A DNA stretch of 64,000 nt from Paracoccus denitrificans (GCA_005768755.1 VAFL01000008.1:1-64000); one strand, 5' to 3'; numbered from the stretch's first letter, positions 33,374 through 42,559 are shown. Notes: a model not told the origin generated them from the letters alone. A program made the numbers and translations.

Positions 33374-34846
33374 ATGCCCGATTTCTTGCAGCAATGGCTG
33401 AACGACCCGGTATTGGCGGGGCGGCTTGCTGCTGCGCTTGCACTGGTGGGGATATTGATCCTGTGCGTTTGGTGGCGTGAACACAAAGCCCGAACTTCGT
33501 TATCAGCTGATCATGGCCGACTGTCCGCCGAAAGCGCCAGGCAGGCCGACGAACTGGCCGCGCTGCGTCAGGCGGCAGACAAGTCCGCCGGGTTGGCGCA
33601 AGCCGAAGCATTGCGCGCGGGGCAGGCCGAGACCCGGTTGGAAGACCGCGCCGCGCGATTGGCCGAACTGGCAGAGGAGCGGGACGGGTTGAATGACGCG
33701 CTTTATGGCGCTCGACAGTCGATCTCGCGGCTGGAAAGTGACCTGGCGCAGACCCGGTTGGCGTCCGAAAAAGATCGCGAACGCGCGGCACATGATCTGG
33801 CGCAGCTGCGTGAATTGCGCGAGGAAATGACCCGTCAGTTTCGTCTGATGGCAGATGAGACGCTGCGTGTGCAGGGCGCGGACATGCAGAAAAGCCATGG
33901 CGAGCAGTTGAATGCATTGCTGAACCCCTTCCGCGAACAGGTGCAGTTCTTCCAGCGCGAATTGCGGGACCGCAATCGCATTCTGGACGAGGAAGGCGCC
34001 CGGCTGCGCGAACAGATCGCCAGTATCGGCACTGAAGCCAGTGCGCTGACCCGTGCATTGAAGGGCGACAAGCAGAAGCAGGGCGCCTGGGGCGAGATGA
34101 TCCTGGAGCGGATACTTGAAGAATCCGGTCTTGAGCGCGGAATTCATTACGATATTCAGTCAAGCTGGACGGATGAGGACGGTCGGACATGGCGGCCTGA
34201 CGTCATCGTTCGCATGCCGCAGAAGAAATTGCTGGTGGTCGACAGCAAGGTGTCTCTGATCGCCTATGAACAGGCGGTCAACGCGGAAGACGACGCCATG
34301 CGCAGCGCCGCACTGAAGCGCCACGTCGATTCAATTCGTTCACATATCAATGGGTTGTCGGCCAAAGGTTATGATCAGCTGGATGATGGCGCGGTTGATT
34401 ATGTCCTGATGTTCATTCCCATCGAAGGCGCGTTTTCCGAGGCGCTGCGCGTTGATCCGACGCTGGCCAGCTTTGCGATGGATCGACGCGTCGGCCTGAC
34501 GACGCCCACGACCCTGATGCTGACGCTGCGAACAGTGGAACATATCTGGACGGTAGAGCGGCGCGAGTCGAACGCATTGGAAATCGCGAAGCGGGCCGGT
34601 CAGCTTTACGACAAGGTGGCTGGATTTGTCGACGCGCTTGATGGTGTGGGCGCGGCACTGGGCAAAGCCACCGATGCGCACCGCACTGCGGTTGATCGAC
34701 TGTCGCGCGGCAATGGCAATGTCATCAGGCAGGTCGAAATGCTGCGTGAACTGGGCGCGCGCACCTCCAAGCGGCTGGCGATGGACCATGACCGGACAGA
34801 CAGCCTTCCCCCAGTTGACGATAGCGGCGACGGTCCCGGCAACTGA
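33374..34846 (+). CDS. rmuC: RmuC-family DNA recombination protein
   Basis: RmuC homologue of 490 aa, a family that limits recombination at inverted repeats and has a predicted nuclease fold. An N-terminal membrane segment (about residues 17-34) is followed by a long coiled coil (about 40-210). The conserved domain carries GAWGEMILERILEESGLERG, RPDVIVRMPQ and VVDSKVSL, the expected restriction-endonuclease-like core. The start is at the ATG after a GTG; TGGAGCGG serves as ribosome site. Confidence 0.93.
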   Translation: MPDFLQQWLNDPVLAGRLAAALALVGILILCVWWREHKARTSLSADHGRLSAESARQADELAALRQAADKSAGLAQAEALRAGQAETRLEDRAARLAELAEERDGLNDALYGARQSISRLESDLAQTRLASEKDRERAAHDLAQLRELREEMTRQFRLMADETLRVQGADMQKSHGEQLNALLNPFREQVQFFQRELRDRNRILDEEGARLREQIASIGTEASALTRALKGDKQKQGAWGEMILERILEESGLERGIHYDIQSSWTDEDGRTWRPDVIVRMPQKKLLVVDSKVSLIAYEQAVNAEDDAMRSAALKRHVDSIRSHINGLSAKGYDQLDDGAVDYVLMFIPIEGAFSEALRVDPTLASFAMDRRVGLTTPTTLMLTLRTVEHIWTVERRESNALEIAKRAGQLYDKVAGFVDALDGVGAALGKATDAHRTAVDRLSRGNGNVIRQVEMLRELGARTSKRLAMDHDRTDSLPPVDDSGDGPGN

Positions 34847-34919
34847 CCTTGCTGTCGCATCCGCATCTGGTGGTCGTTTTCGGGATATCTACAAATTCTG
34901 TTGCGCTTCCGGGCTTGCT

Positions 34920-34928
34920 TGTGGATAA
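34920..34928 (-). promoter_or_regulatory. Perfect DnaA-box sequence upstream of nrdR
   Basis: The complement reads TTATCCACA, the DnaA-box consensus, 32 bases before the nrdR ATG. It is a single copy as far as I can see here, so it is not an origin. It could couple nrdR expression to replication, or occur by chance. Confidence 0.4.
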
Positions 34929-34959
34929 CTCCTAAGCAGGCTCCAGATAAGGACATGAG

Positions 34960-35430
34960 ATGCGCTGCCCGTTTTGCGGAAATGTCGATACCCAGGTCAA
35001 GGATTCCCGCCCGGCCGAGGATAACGCGGCTATTCGCCGGCGGCGTTTTTGCCCCGCCTGTGGCGGCCGCTTCACGACCTATGAACGCGTTCAGCTTCGC
35101 GATCTGGTGGTGGTCAAGACCAATGGCAGGCGCGAGGACTTTGATCGTGACAAGATGTCCAGATCAATCCGGATCGCCATGCAGAAACGACCGATCGAGC
35201 CGGAGCGTATCGAACAGCTGATCTCGGGCATCGTTCGCCGTCTGGAAAGTATGGGCGAGACCGACATCCCTTCGAAGGTGATCGGCGAAATCGTCATGGA
35301 AACGCTGGCCCGGATCGACAACGTGGCCTATGTGCGTTTTGCCAGCGTTTACAAAAACTTCCAGGACGCTGGTGATTTCGACAAATTCGTATCGGAACTG
35401 CGCCCGCCCGTCGCCGACGACAAGGCGTGA
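34960..35430 (+). CDS. nrdR: NrdR transcriptional repressor of ribonucleotide reductase
   Basis: NrdR of 156 aa. The N-terminal zinc ribbon uses C3, C6, C31 and C34 (CPFCGNVDTQVKDSR, then FCPACGGRF). It is followed by the ATP-cone domain (LVVVKTNGRREDFDRDKMSR) that senses ATP/dATP. It represses nrd genes through NrdR boxes. The stop overlaps the GTG start of ribD (GTGA), the usual nrdR-rib coupling. Confidence 0.97.
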   Translation: MRCPFCGNVDTQVKDSRPAEDNAAIRRRRFCPACGGRFTTYERVQLRDLVVVKTNGRREDFDRDKMSRSIRIAMQKRPIEPERIEQLISGIVRRLESMGETDIPSKVIGEIVMETLARIDNVAYVRFASVYKNFQDAGDFDKFVSELRPPVADDKA

Positions 35431-36425
35431 ACGACGATCTGCTGCACATGGCCCATGCGTTGCGCCTGTCGCAGCGCGGTCTGGGAAATGTCTGGCCGAA
35501 TCCGGCAGTCGGCTGTGTGCTGGTCCTTGACGGACGCGTCGTAGGACGCGGGTGGACCCAGCCGGGCGGACGACCACATGCCGAAAAAATGGCGCTGGAT
35601 CAGGCCGGCGCGGCGGCACGTGGCGCCACGGCTTACGTCACGTTGGAACCTTGCGCTCATCAGGGCCGCGCCGGACCCTGTTCGGACGCTCTTGTTGCCG
35701 CAGGCGTGGCCCGTGTCGTGACCGCGCTTACCGATCCCGATCCGCGCACTGCCGGGAAGGGCCATGCGAAGCTGCGTGCGGCCGGAACCGAGGTGGTAGA
35801 GGGGGTCGGCGCCGCAGAGGCCGCCAGATTGCAGCGCGGGTTTCTCAAGCGCGTGACGGAAGGCCTGCCGATGGTGACGCTGAAGCTTGCCACCAGCCTG
35901 GACGGCCGGATCGCGACAGCAGCGGGCGAAAGCAAGTGGATTACCGGGTCAGAGGCGCGACGCCACGTTCACCTGCTGCGGATGCGGCACGATGCGGTGA
36001 TGGTCGGGGGTGGCACCGCGCGGGCCGATTTGCCGTCGCTGAATGTGCGGGGGTTCGGTTCGGTTCATCAGCCCGACCGCATCGTCGTGTCATCGCAAGA
36101 CCTGCCGGATCTGCCTGTCGAAGGGCCGGATTACGGGCCATTGCATCGGTACTGGGGTGCGCCGGACGGTATCATGGCGGATCTGGCGGAACATGGCTTC
36201 ACCCGAATATTCTGCGAAGGCGGCGGCGTGCTGGCGGCCTCGCTTCTGGATGCGGGGCTGGTCGATGAACTGGTCATTTACAGCGCCGGGTTGGTGCTGG
36301 GCGCGGAAGGGCGCGCGGCGGTCGGCGCATTGCATGACGGCCCCCTTGCGGATGCGCCACGCTTTACCCTGCGGCGCGCATTTCGCATCGGCGGCGATCT
36401 TTGCCAGTACTGGACGCGGAACTAG
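35427..36425 (+). CDS. ribD: Bifunctional riboflavin deaminase/reductase RibD
   Basis: Riboflavin pathway enzyme (332 aa). The N-terminal deaminase domain has zinc ligands in GGRPHAE and LEPCAHQGRAGPC. The C-terminal reductase domain includes VTLKLATSLDGRIATAAGES and the late GFTRIFCEGGGVLAASLL. It starts with GTG overlapping the nrdR stop. The TAG stop shares a palindromic CTAG with the stop of kpsC on the other strand. The usual next gene, ribE, is displaced by the capsule block. Confidence 0.97.
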   Translation: MNDDLLHMAHALRLSQRGLGNVWPNPAVGCVLVLDGRVVGRGWTQPGGRPHAEKMALDQAGAAARGATAYVTLEPCAHQGRAGPCSDALVAAGVARVVTALTDPDPRTAGKGHAKLRAAGTEVVEGVGAAEAARLQRGFLKRVTEGLPMVTLKLATSLDGRIATAAGESKWITGSEARRHVHLLRMRHDAVMVGGGTARADLPSLNVRGFGSVHQPDRIVVSSQDLPDLPVEGPDYGPLHRYWGAPDGIMADLAEHGFTRIFCEGGGVLAASLLDAGLVDELVIYSAGLVLGAEGRAAVGALHDGPLADAPRFTLRRAFRIGGDLCQYWTRN

Positions 36426-38485
36426 CGCCGCCAGATCCAGGAATGCCCGGAAAGCTTGCCTTGCAGCTTTGCCAGCAGTCTTAACCTTGGTGCTCGTGCG
36501 GATATGCGCGGATCGGCAAGCCGATCCAGCGCGACCTCTGGCGGGCAGGGCAGGCCCGAGATGGGATCGAAATATCGCGGATAGCCGATCAGAACCGCGT
36601 GGGTCAGCCCATCCAGTCCCGGACGCGCCTGCCGCCGGTCTGGAACCCGTCCCAGATCGCGGGTCAGTCCCCAACCGGCGTAGAAGGGTGCACCAAGCGT
36701 GGTTACCGGCACACCGCGCAACAGTGCCTCGAAACCAAGGGTCGAGGTGATGGTCCATATTTCATCGACCTGTTTCACCAGTTCGGCCGGATCGGCGTGA
36801 TCGGCGATATGATCGGCCAGCCCGGCTAGATCATCCGGGGCGATATGGCCGGGGCGCAGGCCGGCCTCAACATCGGGATGCGGCTTGTAGATGATGAAAG
36901 CGGCAGGGTTTTCCGCGCGCACGCGGACCAGCAGGTCCAGATTGCGCCGCTCGGTCCCCGCGCCAAGGCGGATCGAGGCGTCGTCCTCGACCTGTCCGGG
37001 CACCAGTATCCGCCGCCGCCCGTCGCACGGCGGCAGACTGGCCGCACCGTTCAAATTGTATTTCGACAGGCCAGACGCGATCAGACCTGCGCGCAGCGCC
37101 GCCGCGCGGGATGCGCCGCCAGGGGGCAGGGGCGCGGCAATCAGCGCCTCCAGCCGAGAGGGGCGGGACGGGTCGTAATAGATGCCCAGATCGTCGGCGA
37201 CCAATGACAAGGGTGGCGTCAGTTCGGCACCAAGCCCGCGCGAACGCAGAAACCCGTCCTCGATCCGCAGCGCGGCCGGCACCTTGGCGGCGCGGTTGGC
37301 CCAGGCCATTGTGACATCCGGATGAGGCCGGTCGGTGAAGCGGATGCCATTTGCTGCGCCGAACATTTGCGCCATGAAGGGGCGTTTCCACAGCCGCATC
37401 CCATAAGCCAGATGGCCGGCATGATCCTGCCGCCATGCCTTCACTTCGGCCTCCATCTGGTTCACCGCGTCGCTGAAATCGCACAGCCTGTCCCTGCAGG
37501 GGTCGTACCAGAGGGGTGCGATCAGGTGGCTGGCGGCAAACAAAGCCTCGACGGGCGCGGAACTGCGCCGTGGCACCGCTGTCTCATCATCGCTGAGGCC
37601 CCAGCCAGCGTAGAAAGGCATCCCGAACAGGCGCGGACGATGGCCAGCCAGAATCGCCTCATATCCAAGCTGAGAGCTGATCGCGTATACCGCCACTGCC
37701 CCGGCAAGCAGCCGCCAGGGCGAGACCGGTTCGCTGCTGATCGCGTCGCCCGGCTGCAAGTCCTGCGTACCAAGGTGTCCCGGCCGCAGCCCCATTGCGG
37801 TTTCCGGATGGCTGCGAATGACAATCGGCAGGCCGGGGTGTTCGGCCCGTGCGGTGGCCAGCATGTGCAGGAAACTGTCGCGCCCGGCACCCATTAACGA
37901 GGCATCGCCCGCCGTTTGGTCGATGACCAGAACATAGCCTGGCGGCGGCGCGGCCATATCTGGTAGGTGGGCATTGTATTTCGACAGATCAGCCGCGATC
38001 AGCCGTGCCAGTCCATCCCGCGCAGCGGCGTGATGCGGAACGGTTCGGCCCGAGGCGATGATGTTCTCGATCAGCGACGGGCGGGTGTGGTCAAAATGCA
38101 GGCCAATCGGATCGACGATCAGGCCGATCGGGCCGCGCCGTGCTATCCTTGCGCGATCACGACCTGGCAGGATCGAACGCAGAAATGCGTCCTCGACATG
38201 AACCAGCCCGGCTGCGCGCCGCGCTGCAACTGCCCGCCCGCGCGCTGACGTGGCCGCGGCCCCCCAGACTGCTACCAGATCTGTCTGGCACGGCAGTCCC
38301 AGACGCGGTGACCAGCCCGCCAGCGCCAGGATCCGATTGACCCGACCCCGGAACATGCCGCCGTTGAAGGCAAAAAGTCGCCGGGGATCAACCCCGGCGA
38401 CCTCTGCACGGATTTCGTCGATCTGATTAATTTGCGATCGTGTCCAGAGCGCGGACAGAATTGGCACTGCCGGTGATCGCGCCAA
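36422..38485 (-). CDS. kpsC: KpsC-like capsule beta-Kdo transferase (dual module)
   Basis: Capsular polysaccharide protein of up to 687 aa with two tandem homologous modules. Each has a conserved set: HVEDAFLRS or RIEDGFLRSRGLG, SKYN, a HPE/KPHPD motif and MPFYAGWGL or APFYAGWGLT. KpsC proteins extend the poly-beta-Kdo linker that joins capsule to lyso-phosphatidylglycerol in the cytoplasm. The start is uncertain: no ATG precedes the conserved RRLFAFNGG, so TTG (38485) or GTG (38467) must be used, overlapping the upstream export gene. The next ATG (38356) would cut conserved sequence. Confidence 0.88.
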   Translation of the reverse strand: MARSPAVPILSALWTRSQINQIDEIRAEVAGVDPRRLFAFNGGMFRGRVNRILALAGWSPRLGLPCQTDLVAVWGAAATSARGRAVAARRAAGLVHVEDAFLRSILPGRDRARIARRGPIGLIVDPIGLHFDHTRPSLIENIIASGRTVPHHAAARDGLARLIAADLSKYNAHLPDMAAPPPGYVLVIDQTAGDASLMGAGRDSFLHMLATARAEHPGLPIVIRSHPETAMGLRPGHLGTQDLQPGDAISSEPVSPWRLLAGAVAVYAISSQLGYEAILAGHRPRLFGMPFYAGWGLSDDETAVPRRSSAPVEALFAASHLIAPLWYDPCRDRLCDFSDAVNQMEAEVKAWRQDHAGHLAYGMRLWKRPFMAQMFGAANGIRFTDRPHPDVTMAWANRAAKVPAALRIEDGFLRSRGLGAELTPPLSLVADDLGIYYDPSRPSRLEALIAAPLPPGGASRAAALRAGLIASGLSKYNLNGAASLPPCDGRRRILVPGQVEDDASIRLGAGTERRNLDLLVRVRAENPAAFIIYKPHPDVEAGLRPGHIAPDDLAGLADHIADHADPAELVKQVDEIWTITSTLGFEALLRGVPVTTLGAPFYAGWGLTRDLGRVPDRRQARPGLDGLTHAVLIGYPRYFDPISGLPCPPEVALDRLADPRISARAPRLRLLAKLQGKLSGHSWIWRR

Positions 38486-39575
38486 GGATCTTCTGCCACT
38501 GAACGTAAGGCGCTTCCGTCACATACAGCGTGTCGCCGTCGCGGACGAGGAAATCTCGGGCCAGGAACAGCCCGTTCGGGCGCGTGAGATCCAGAACGTA
38601 TGCCATCCGCTGCGTGCCGCTGACCGGTTGTCCCAGCACGGCTGACGCGACCTGCGCGGGTTCATCGCGCAGGACGAACACGCCCGTGGGATCGGCGGTC
38701 ACGGTAGACAGGCCGCCCACCATGGCCACTGCCTCGACCGCGCTGATCTGTTCGTTGCCAAGCGGCACCTTCGTCTGGCCGCCAATCGCACCGAGCGCGG
38801 TGAAGCTGCGCTGATCTTCCTCGACCATGATGACGTCGCCGGGGCGCAGGGCAATGTCATAGACAGGGTTGAAATACAGATCCGTCAGCCAGACCTTGCC
38901 GCTTTCACGGCCGCGCTTCACCGTAACGACCGCAACCTCGGGCTCGACATTCACGCCACCGGCTTTCGCCAGCATGGAGGACAAAGTCCGTGTCGGCCGC
39001 TCAATCGGGTAGACGCCCTGACCGAAGACCTTCCCCATCACGGAAACTGTCGCGCCATCGCCCGCGACACGGGTCACCGTCACCTGCGGATCGGGGGTCT
39101 GGCTTTCAAGCCGCTGGGTAATCACCTCGCGCAGTTGATCGGGCGTATTACCCGCTGCGCGAATTCGGCCGGCATAGGGCACGAAGATATAGCCCTGGCT
39201 GTCGACCTGCAGCTGCTGCAATTGGGTCGAGCTTTGACCAAGGCCCGTCAGTAGCCCGTCATCGACGTTTTCCCAGACCATCAGGCCCAACGTGTCGCCG
39301 GGCCGGATGTCATCGGCGCCGACAGCGCCCGCGCCAAGGAATTCATTGCTGAACCCATAGGCCGGGGTAAAATTCGCCGTCCGGTTGACGTGGTTGTTGA
39401 CATAGATCACATGCGCATCGCCGCCATTTTCAACCGCGCCCGACAGAATTTCCTTCTTGTTCGGGCCGGAACGGGGCAATCCGCAGGCACTCAGCGCGGT
39501 CAACGCGACCATTGCAAGGATCAATGACACACGCATGCCGCGATTGGACGCGGTCTTGCTTATCGTGAGGGTCAA
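38427..39575 (-). CDS. Wza/KpsD-like polysaccharide export lipoprotein
   Basis: Outer-membrane polysaccharide export protein of about 382 aa. A lipoprotein signal ends in LTALSAC. The polysaccharide-biosynthesis/export domain starts at IRPGDTLGLMVWENVD, and two SLBB-type segments follow (VSVMGKVFGQGVYPIERP; FTALGAIGGQTKVPLG). It should form the outer-membrane exit for capsule. The TTG at 39575 has AGGAG 8 bases upstream; an ATG at 39536 would also leave a complete lipoprotein signal. It lies between kpsS and kpsC. Confidence 0.88.
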   Translation of the reverse strand: MTLTISKTASNRGMRVSLILAMVALTALSACGLPRSGPNKKEILSGAVENGGDAHVIYVNNHVNRTANFTPAYGFSNEFLGAGAVGADDIRPGDTLGLMVWENVDDGLLTGLGQSSTQLQQLQVDSQGYIFVPYAGRIRAAGNTPDQLREVITQRLESQTPDPQVTVTRVAGDGATVSVMGKVFGQGVYPIERPTRTLSSMLAKAGGVNVEPEVAVVTVKRGRESGKVWLTDLYFNPVYDIALRPGDVIMVEEDQRSFTALGAIGGQTKVPLGNEQISAVEAVAMVGGLSTVTADPTGVFVLRDEPAQVASAVLGQPVSGTQRMAYVLDLTRPNGLFLARDFLVRDGDTLYVTEAPYVQWQKILGAITGSANSVRALDTIAN

Positions 39576-39664
39576 ACTCTTCACTCCTGCTTCTTGCCAG
39601 ACCTGCCGGCGCCTCGGGGACACAGTAACCCGCGATTCGGCAATTTTCCATAAGGCATTGCGAT

Positions 39665-41026
39665 TCACCGCGAATCTGCGCCGGGTTGTTGGCGAATTTC
39701 GGCCTGTCCGGTTGCCAGTGCATCATAAGGATCGACGGGGGAAAGCATCATATCGACCACCAGTCGCAGGGCCGGCGCGCGCGACTTCGCGGCATAGAAA
39801 CCGCCGGGAATCTGGCTGGTTTCAAGCAGGTAATCGCGATAGCGGCGATAAAGATGGGGGTTCGGTCTGTCTGCATGGCGAAAAAAATCGGCCAGGCTTT
39901 GCTGCGAAACCAGTTGTGGCTTATCGAACACAGCCCGACCCATCGCCTTGACGGGCAGCCCGCGCCACAAAGCCTGCTGTGCTGATGTGGAATTGACCGT
40001 GACGACCGACCGCGCCTGTCCCAGAAGTGGTGCAAGCTTGCCGCCGGGTACGTGATGGACGCGCGCGCCGATCCCAAGTTGCGCTGCCTTGTCCAGAATA
40101 TCACGGCGCTGCCGGGAACGCCCATCCTCCAAAGGGTGGGCCTTGAAGACCAGATGATGATGGCGGGGCGCATTGGCGGCAAACGCCTCCAGCACTTCCG
40201 CCGTGAATTCGGACATGCTGCCATAGCTGGAATGGGCGCGAAAGCTGGCGTCGTGTTCCAACTGCATCAGCACCATCGAAAACGGATGGCCGCTGCGCCT
40301 TATCCGGACCGTGCGCAGCGCCTGATCCGCCGCCAGGTACGGCGTCAGCAGCAATCGGCGCAAATTCAGCCGAAACTCTTGCCCCACGGGTATATCGCGA
40401 TGCGTCCGATAGCCCGGAAAGCGACCGTTCGCGACCAGAACCATGAAATGGTACAATGCGCCATAGAACTTGTGCTGCCGCATGTCGCCCCAGTTCGCCG
40501 GTGGGCGGGGAATATCGCCCTGGCTGCCGCGCAGCGCGACGCGCATCTGCGGAATCGTGATACCCATCAGCTTCGAATACCCGTTCGAGCCGCCGCGTTC
40601 ATAAGTCACCCAGAAGGGGCGCAGATACCCTTCCTCAAACACGTGCAGGGTCAGTCCACGCTGTTCGGCCGCGCGTCGCGCTGCCGCATGGACCGGGCGC
40701 ACGTCGCCGTACAGCACGATATCGGTGACGCCCTTTTCGGCGATGATCCGGTCCAGATGGTCTGGCCAGGCTTCCGGGCTGTCCCTGTGCAGGATCAGAC
40801 GGTCATTGGCCGACCAGAAAAACGCATCGCCCGCGTTGAAGGCCACGCGCCAGACGGTTGCGCCGGTCTGTGAAAGAAGCCGGCCAAGTCGGTTGAAGAA
40901 TGGTCCATGTGGTCCCTGCAACAACAGAAACACGCGTCGTTCTGGGTGTGGCGCGGTGGCCGTTGCGATGTCGTTCAAGCTGGCACTTCGGGGTAACATA
41001 CTGGGCATCGAAACGGGACGGAACAT
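39665..41026 (-). CDS. kpsS: KpsS-like capsule beta-Kdo transferase
   Basis: Capsule polysaccharide protein of 453 aa with the N-terminal KpsS hallmark RVFLLLQGPHGPFFNRLGRL, central VFEEGYLRPFWVTYERGG and C-terminal FKAHPLEDGR and VNSTSAQQAL. KpsS proteins add the first Kdo residue to the phosphatidylglycerol terminus. The ATG at 41026 is a reasonable start but lacks a clear ribosome site; alternatives lie within 40 bases. It is the first gene of the capsule block, divergent from ribE. The ABC transporter genes kpsMTE are not in the window. Confidence 0.88.
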   Translation of the reverse strand: MFRPVSMPSMLPRSASLNDIATATAPHPERRVFLLLQGPHGPFFNRLGRLLSQTGATVWRVAFNAGDAFFWSANDRLILHRDSPEAWPDHLDRIIAEKGVTDIVLYGDVRPVHAAARRAAEQRGLTLHVFEEGYLRPFWVTYERGGSNGYSKLMGITIPQMRVALRGSQGDIPRPPANWGDMRQHKFYGALYHFMVLVANGRFPGYRTHRDIPVGQEFRLNLRRLLLTPYLAADQALRTVRIRRSGHPFSMVLMQLEHDASFRAHSSYGSMSEFTAEVLEAFAANAPRHHHLVFKAHPLEDGRSRQRRDILDKAAQLGIGARVHHVPGGKLAPLLGQARSVVTVNSTSAQQALWRGLPVKAMGRAVFDKPQLVSQQSLADFFRHADRPNPHLYRRYRDYLLETSQIPGGFYAAKSRAPALRLVVDMMLSPVDPYDALATGQAEIRQQPGADSR

Positions 41027-41139
41027 GATTACACGGTCGACACTCTTGCAGTTTTGCAGCGAGTTGAAAAGTGCCTCGCGCAGCAATAGCTTAACGCCGA
41101 ACGCGCCCGTCATGGGCGCTGCAAGTATCAGGAGCAGGA

Positions 41140-41733
41140 ATGTTCACGGGCATCATCACAGATATCGGAACCGTCACCGAGGTCGAGCAGCGTGGCGATC
41201 TGCGCGCCCGCATCAAGACCGCCTATGACCTGGCAGGCGTGGACATGGGCGCATCTATCGCGTGCAACGGTGTTTGTCTGACCGTGGTCGGCAAAGGGCC
41301 GGACTGGTTCGATGTCGACATCTCGGCCGAGACGATTTCGAAGACCAATATCGGCCACCATGCATGGTCCACGGGGACGCCCGTCAATCTAGAGCGTGCG
41401 CTGAAGGTCGGCGATGAACTGGGCGGGCATATCGTGTCGGGCCATGTCGACGGCGTGGCCGAGGTGGTGGGGATGCAGGACGAAGGCGACAGCCTGCGCC
41501 TGACTTTCGAAGCGCCGCCGGAACTGGCGCGTTTTATTGCGCCGAAGGGCTCGGTCGCGCTGAATGGCACCTCGCTCACGGTGAACGAGGTCGAGGGCAA
41601 CCGCTTCGGCATCAACCTGATCCCGCATACTCAGGAAGTGACGACCTGGGGCGACGTGAAGGTCGGCGACAAGGTCAATCTGGAAATCGACACGCTGGCC
41701 CGCTATGTCGCGCGACTGGCCGAGGCGGGCTGA
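41140..41733 (+). CDS. ribE: Riboflavin synthase alpha chain
   Basis: Dismutates two 6,7-dimethyl-8-ribityllumazines to riboflavin (197 aa). It has two lumazine-binding repeats, starting MFTGIITDIGTV and (after about residue 96) HIVSGHVDGVAEV. Catalytic region motifs CNGVCLTV and LNGTSLTVNEV are the paired repeat signatures. AGGAG precedes the ATG. It is separated from ribD by the reverse-strand capsule genes and so has its own promoter. Confidence 0.97.
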   Translation: MFTGIITDIGTVTEVEQRGDLRARIKTAYDLAGVDMGASIACNGVCLTVVGKGPDWFDVDISAETISKTNIGHHAWSTGTPVNLERALKVGDELGGHIVSGHVDGVAEVVGMQDEGDSLRLTFEAPPELARFIAPKGSVALNGTSLTVNEVEGNRFGINLIPHTQEVTTWGDVKVGDKVNLEIDTLARYVARLAEAG

Positions 41734-42007
41734 CCGAGCGCCACGTATCCCTTCATTCGACCGCCGTATTGCGGCGGTCGCGACACCCAAGGCGACCAGT
41801 GCGCCGCCACCACAGTCGCATGGGCGAGTATCTAGCGGGCAGAGGTGCAGGTCACCTTGTCCAGCTTTTTTAGCGACGCCAATTGCGCGCTGCGGAACAG
41901 TTATAGCCCCATATAGACTACATATGCCGCGCCAACCATTTCAGTGCCGCGAACAATATCGATGAAGCCAGCACGAGTGCCTGCAAAACCGCCCTTCAGC
42001 CCCGCAG
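41734..42007. other. Gap after ribE with a hairpin
   Basis: 274 bases between two convergent genes. It holds a perfect 9-bp stem, CGACCGCCG and CGGCGGTCG (41758-41780, loop TATTG), without a U tract, which may end ribE transcription. I see no gene in the remainder. Confidence 0.5.
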
Positions 42008-42496
42008 TCAAAAGCTGTGATATTCCAGCCCCTCGCTCCACGGTGCGGTATAGCTGGCGATCCAGCCGGTGAAGCTGTCGGCCAGGCGTTCGGTCGTGCC
42101 GTAATCATGGTCCCAGAAGTGGACAGGTGCGCTTTCGATCGGGCCATTTTGCAAGTCCGCACGTGCGAAGGCGAATGAATTACCCATGCAGTCGCCGCCG
42201 ATCTCCAGCAGGTGTTCGGGATAACCGGTTCCGGCGGGGTTGCGATTGACGCGAACCAGATGCTCGGGCGGCAGCAGCGAGGACAGGTCGTGCAGTTCGA
42301 CCTTCCTGTCCACAATCCCCGTCAGCAGGGCCATCGTCGGGTCTGGAAGCCCGGTGGCCAGGATCTCGCGCTTGTAATCCTCGGGCAGGGACAGGCCAAG
42401 CGCCTTTTCGGCCGCGGCCAGCGATGCGCGATCGACGCGTTCGGGTGGATAGTCAGGGTGCGCCCATTTCCGGGCAAATTTTTCCAGCGCGGCCAT
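42008..42496 (-). CDS. SMI1/KNR4 (SUKH)-like protein
   Basis: Cytoplasmic protein of 162 aa. The motif LAAAEKALGLSLPEDYKREILAT, with a following hydrophobic strand and a later GGDCMGNSFAFAR, resembles the SUKH (SMI1/KNR4) fold. Bacterial members are often immunity proteins against secreted nuclease or deaminase toxins. No toxin gene or secretion system lies next to it. It is downstream of enolase after a hairpin. Function unknown; the family call is moderately secure. Confidence 0.7.
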   Translation of the reverse strand: MAALEKFARKWAHPDYPPERVDRASLAAAEKALGLSLPEDYKREILATGLPDPTMALLTGIVDRKVELHDLSSLLPPEHLVRVNRNPAGTGYPEHLLEIGGDCMGNSFAFARADLQNGPIESAPVHFWDHDYGTTERLADSFTGWIASYTAPWSEGLEYHSF

Positions 42497-42517
42497 GGGC
42501 GATACCCGGTTTTCTTG

Positions 42518-42553
42518 GATGGCGGGCGCGCAGGGTGCGCACCGCCATCCAGA
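42518..42553. terminator. Long hairpin after enolase
   Basis: A 10-bp perfect stem, TGGATGGCGG and CCGCCATCCA, is extended by an inner GCGC-GCGC pairing with a single bulged A. It lies directly after the eno stop (minus strand) and before the SUKH-like gene. There is no U tract on either side, so it may stabilise the eno 3' end rather than terminate. Confidence 0.45.
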
Positions 42554-42559
42554 TGATCG

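Noticed and set aside
34920..34928. Replication origin suggested by a DnaA box
   Set aside because: Only one box is visible, with no AT-rich unwinding region and no dnaA, dnaN or parAB nearby.
41027..41139. Possible FMN riboswitch before ribE
   Set aside because: The leader is only about 100 bases and shows no conserved FMN-element segments that I can identify.
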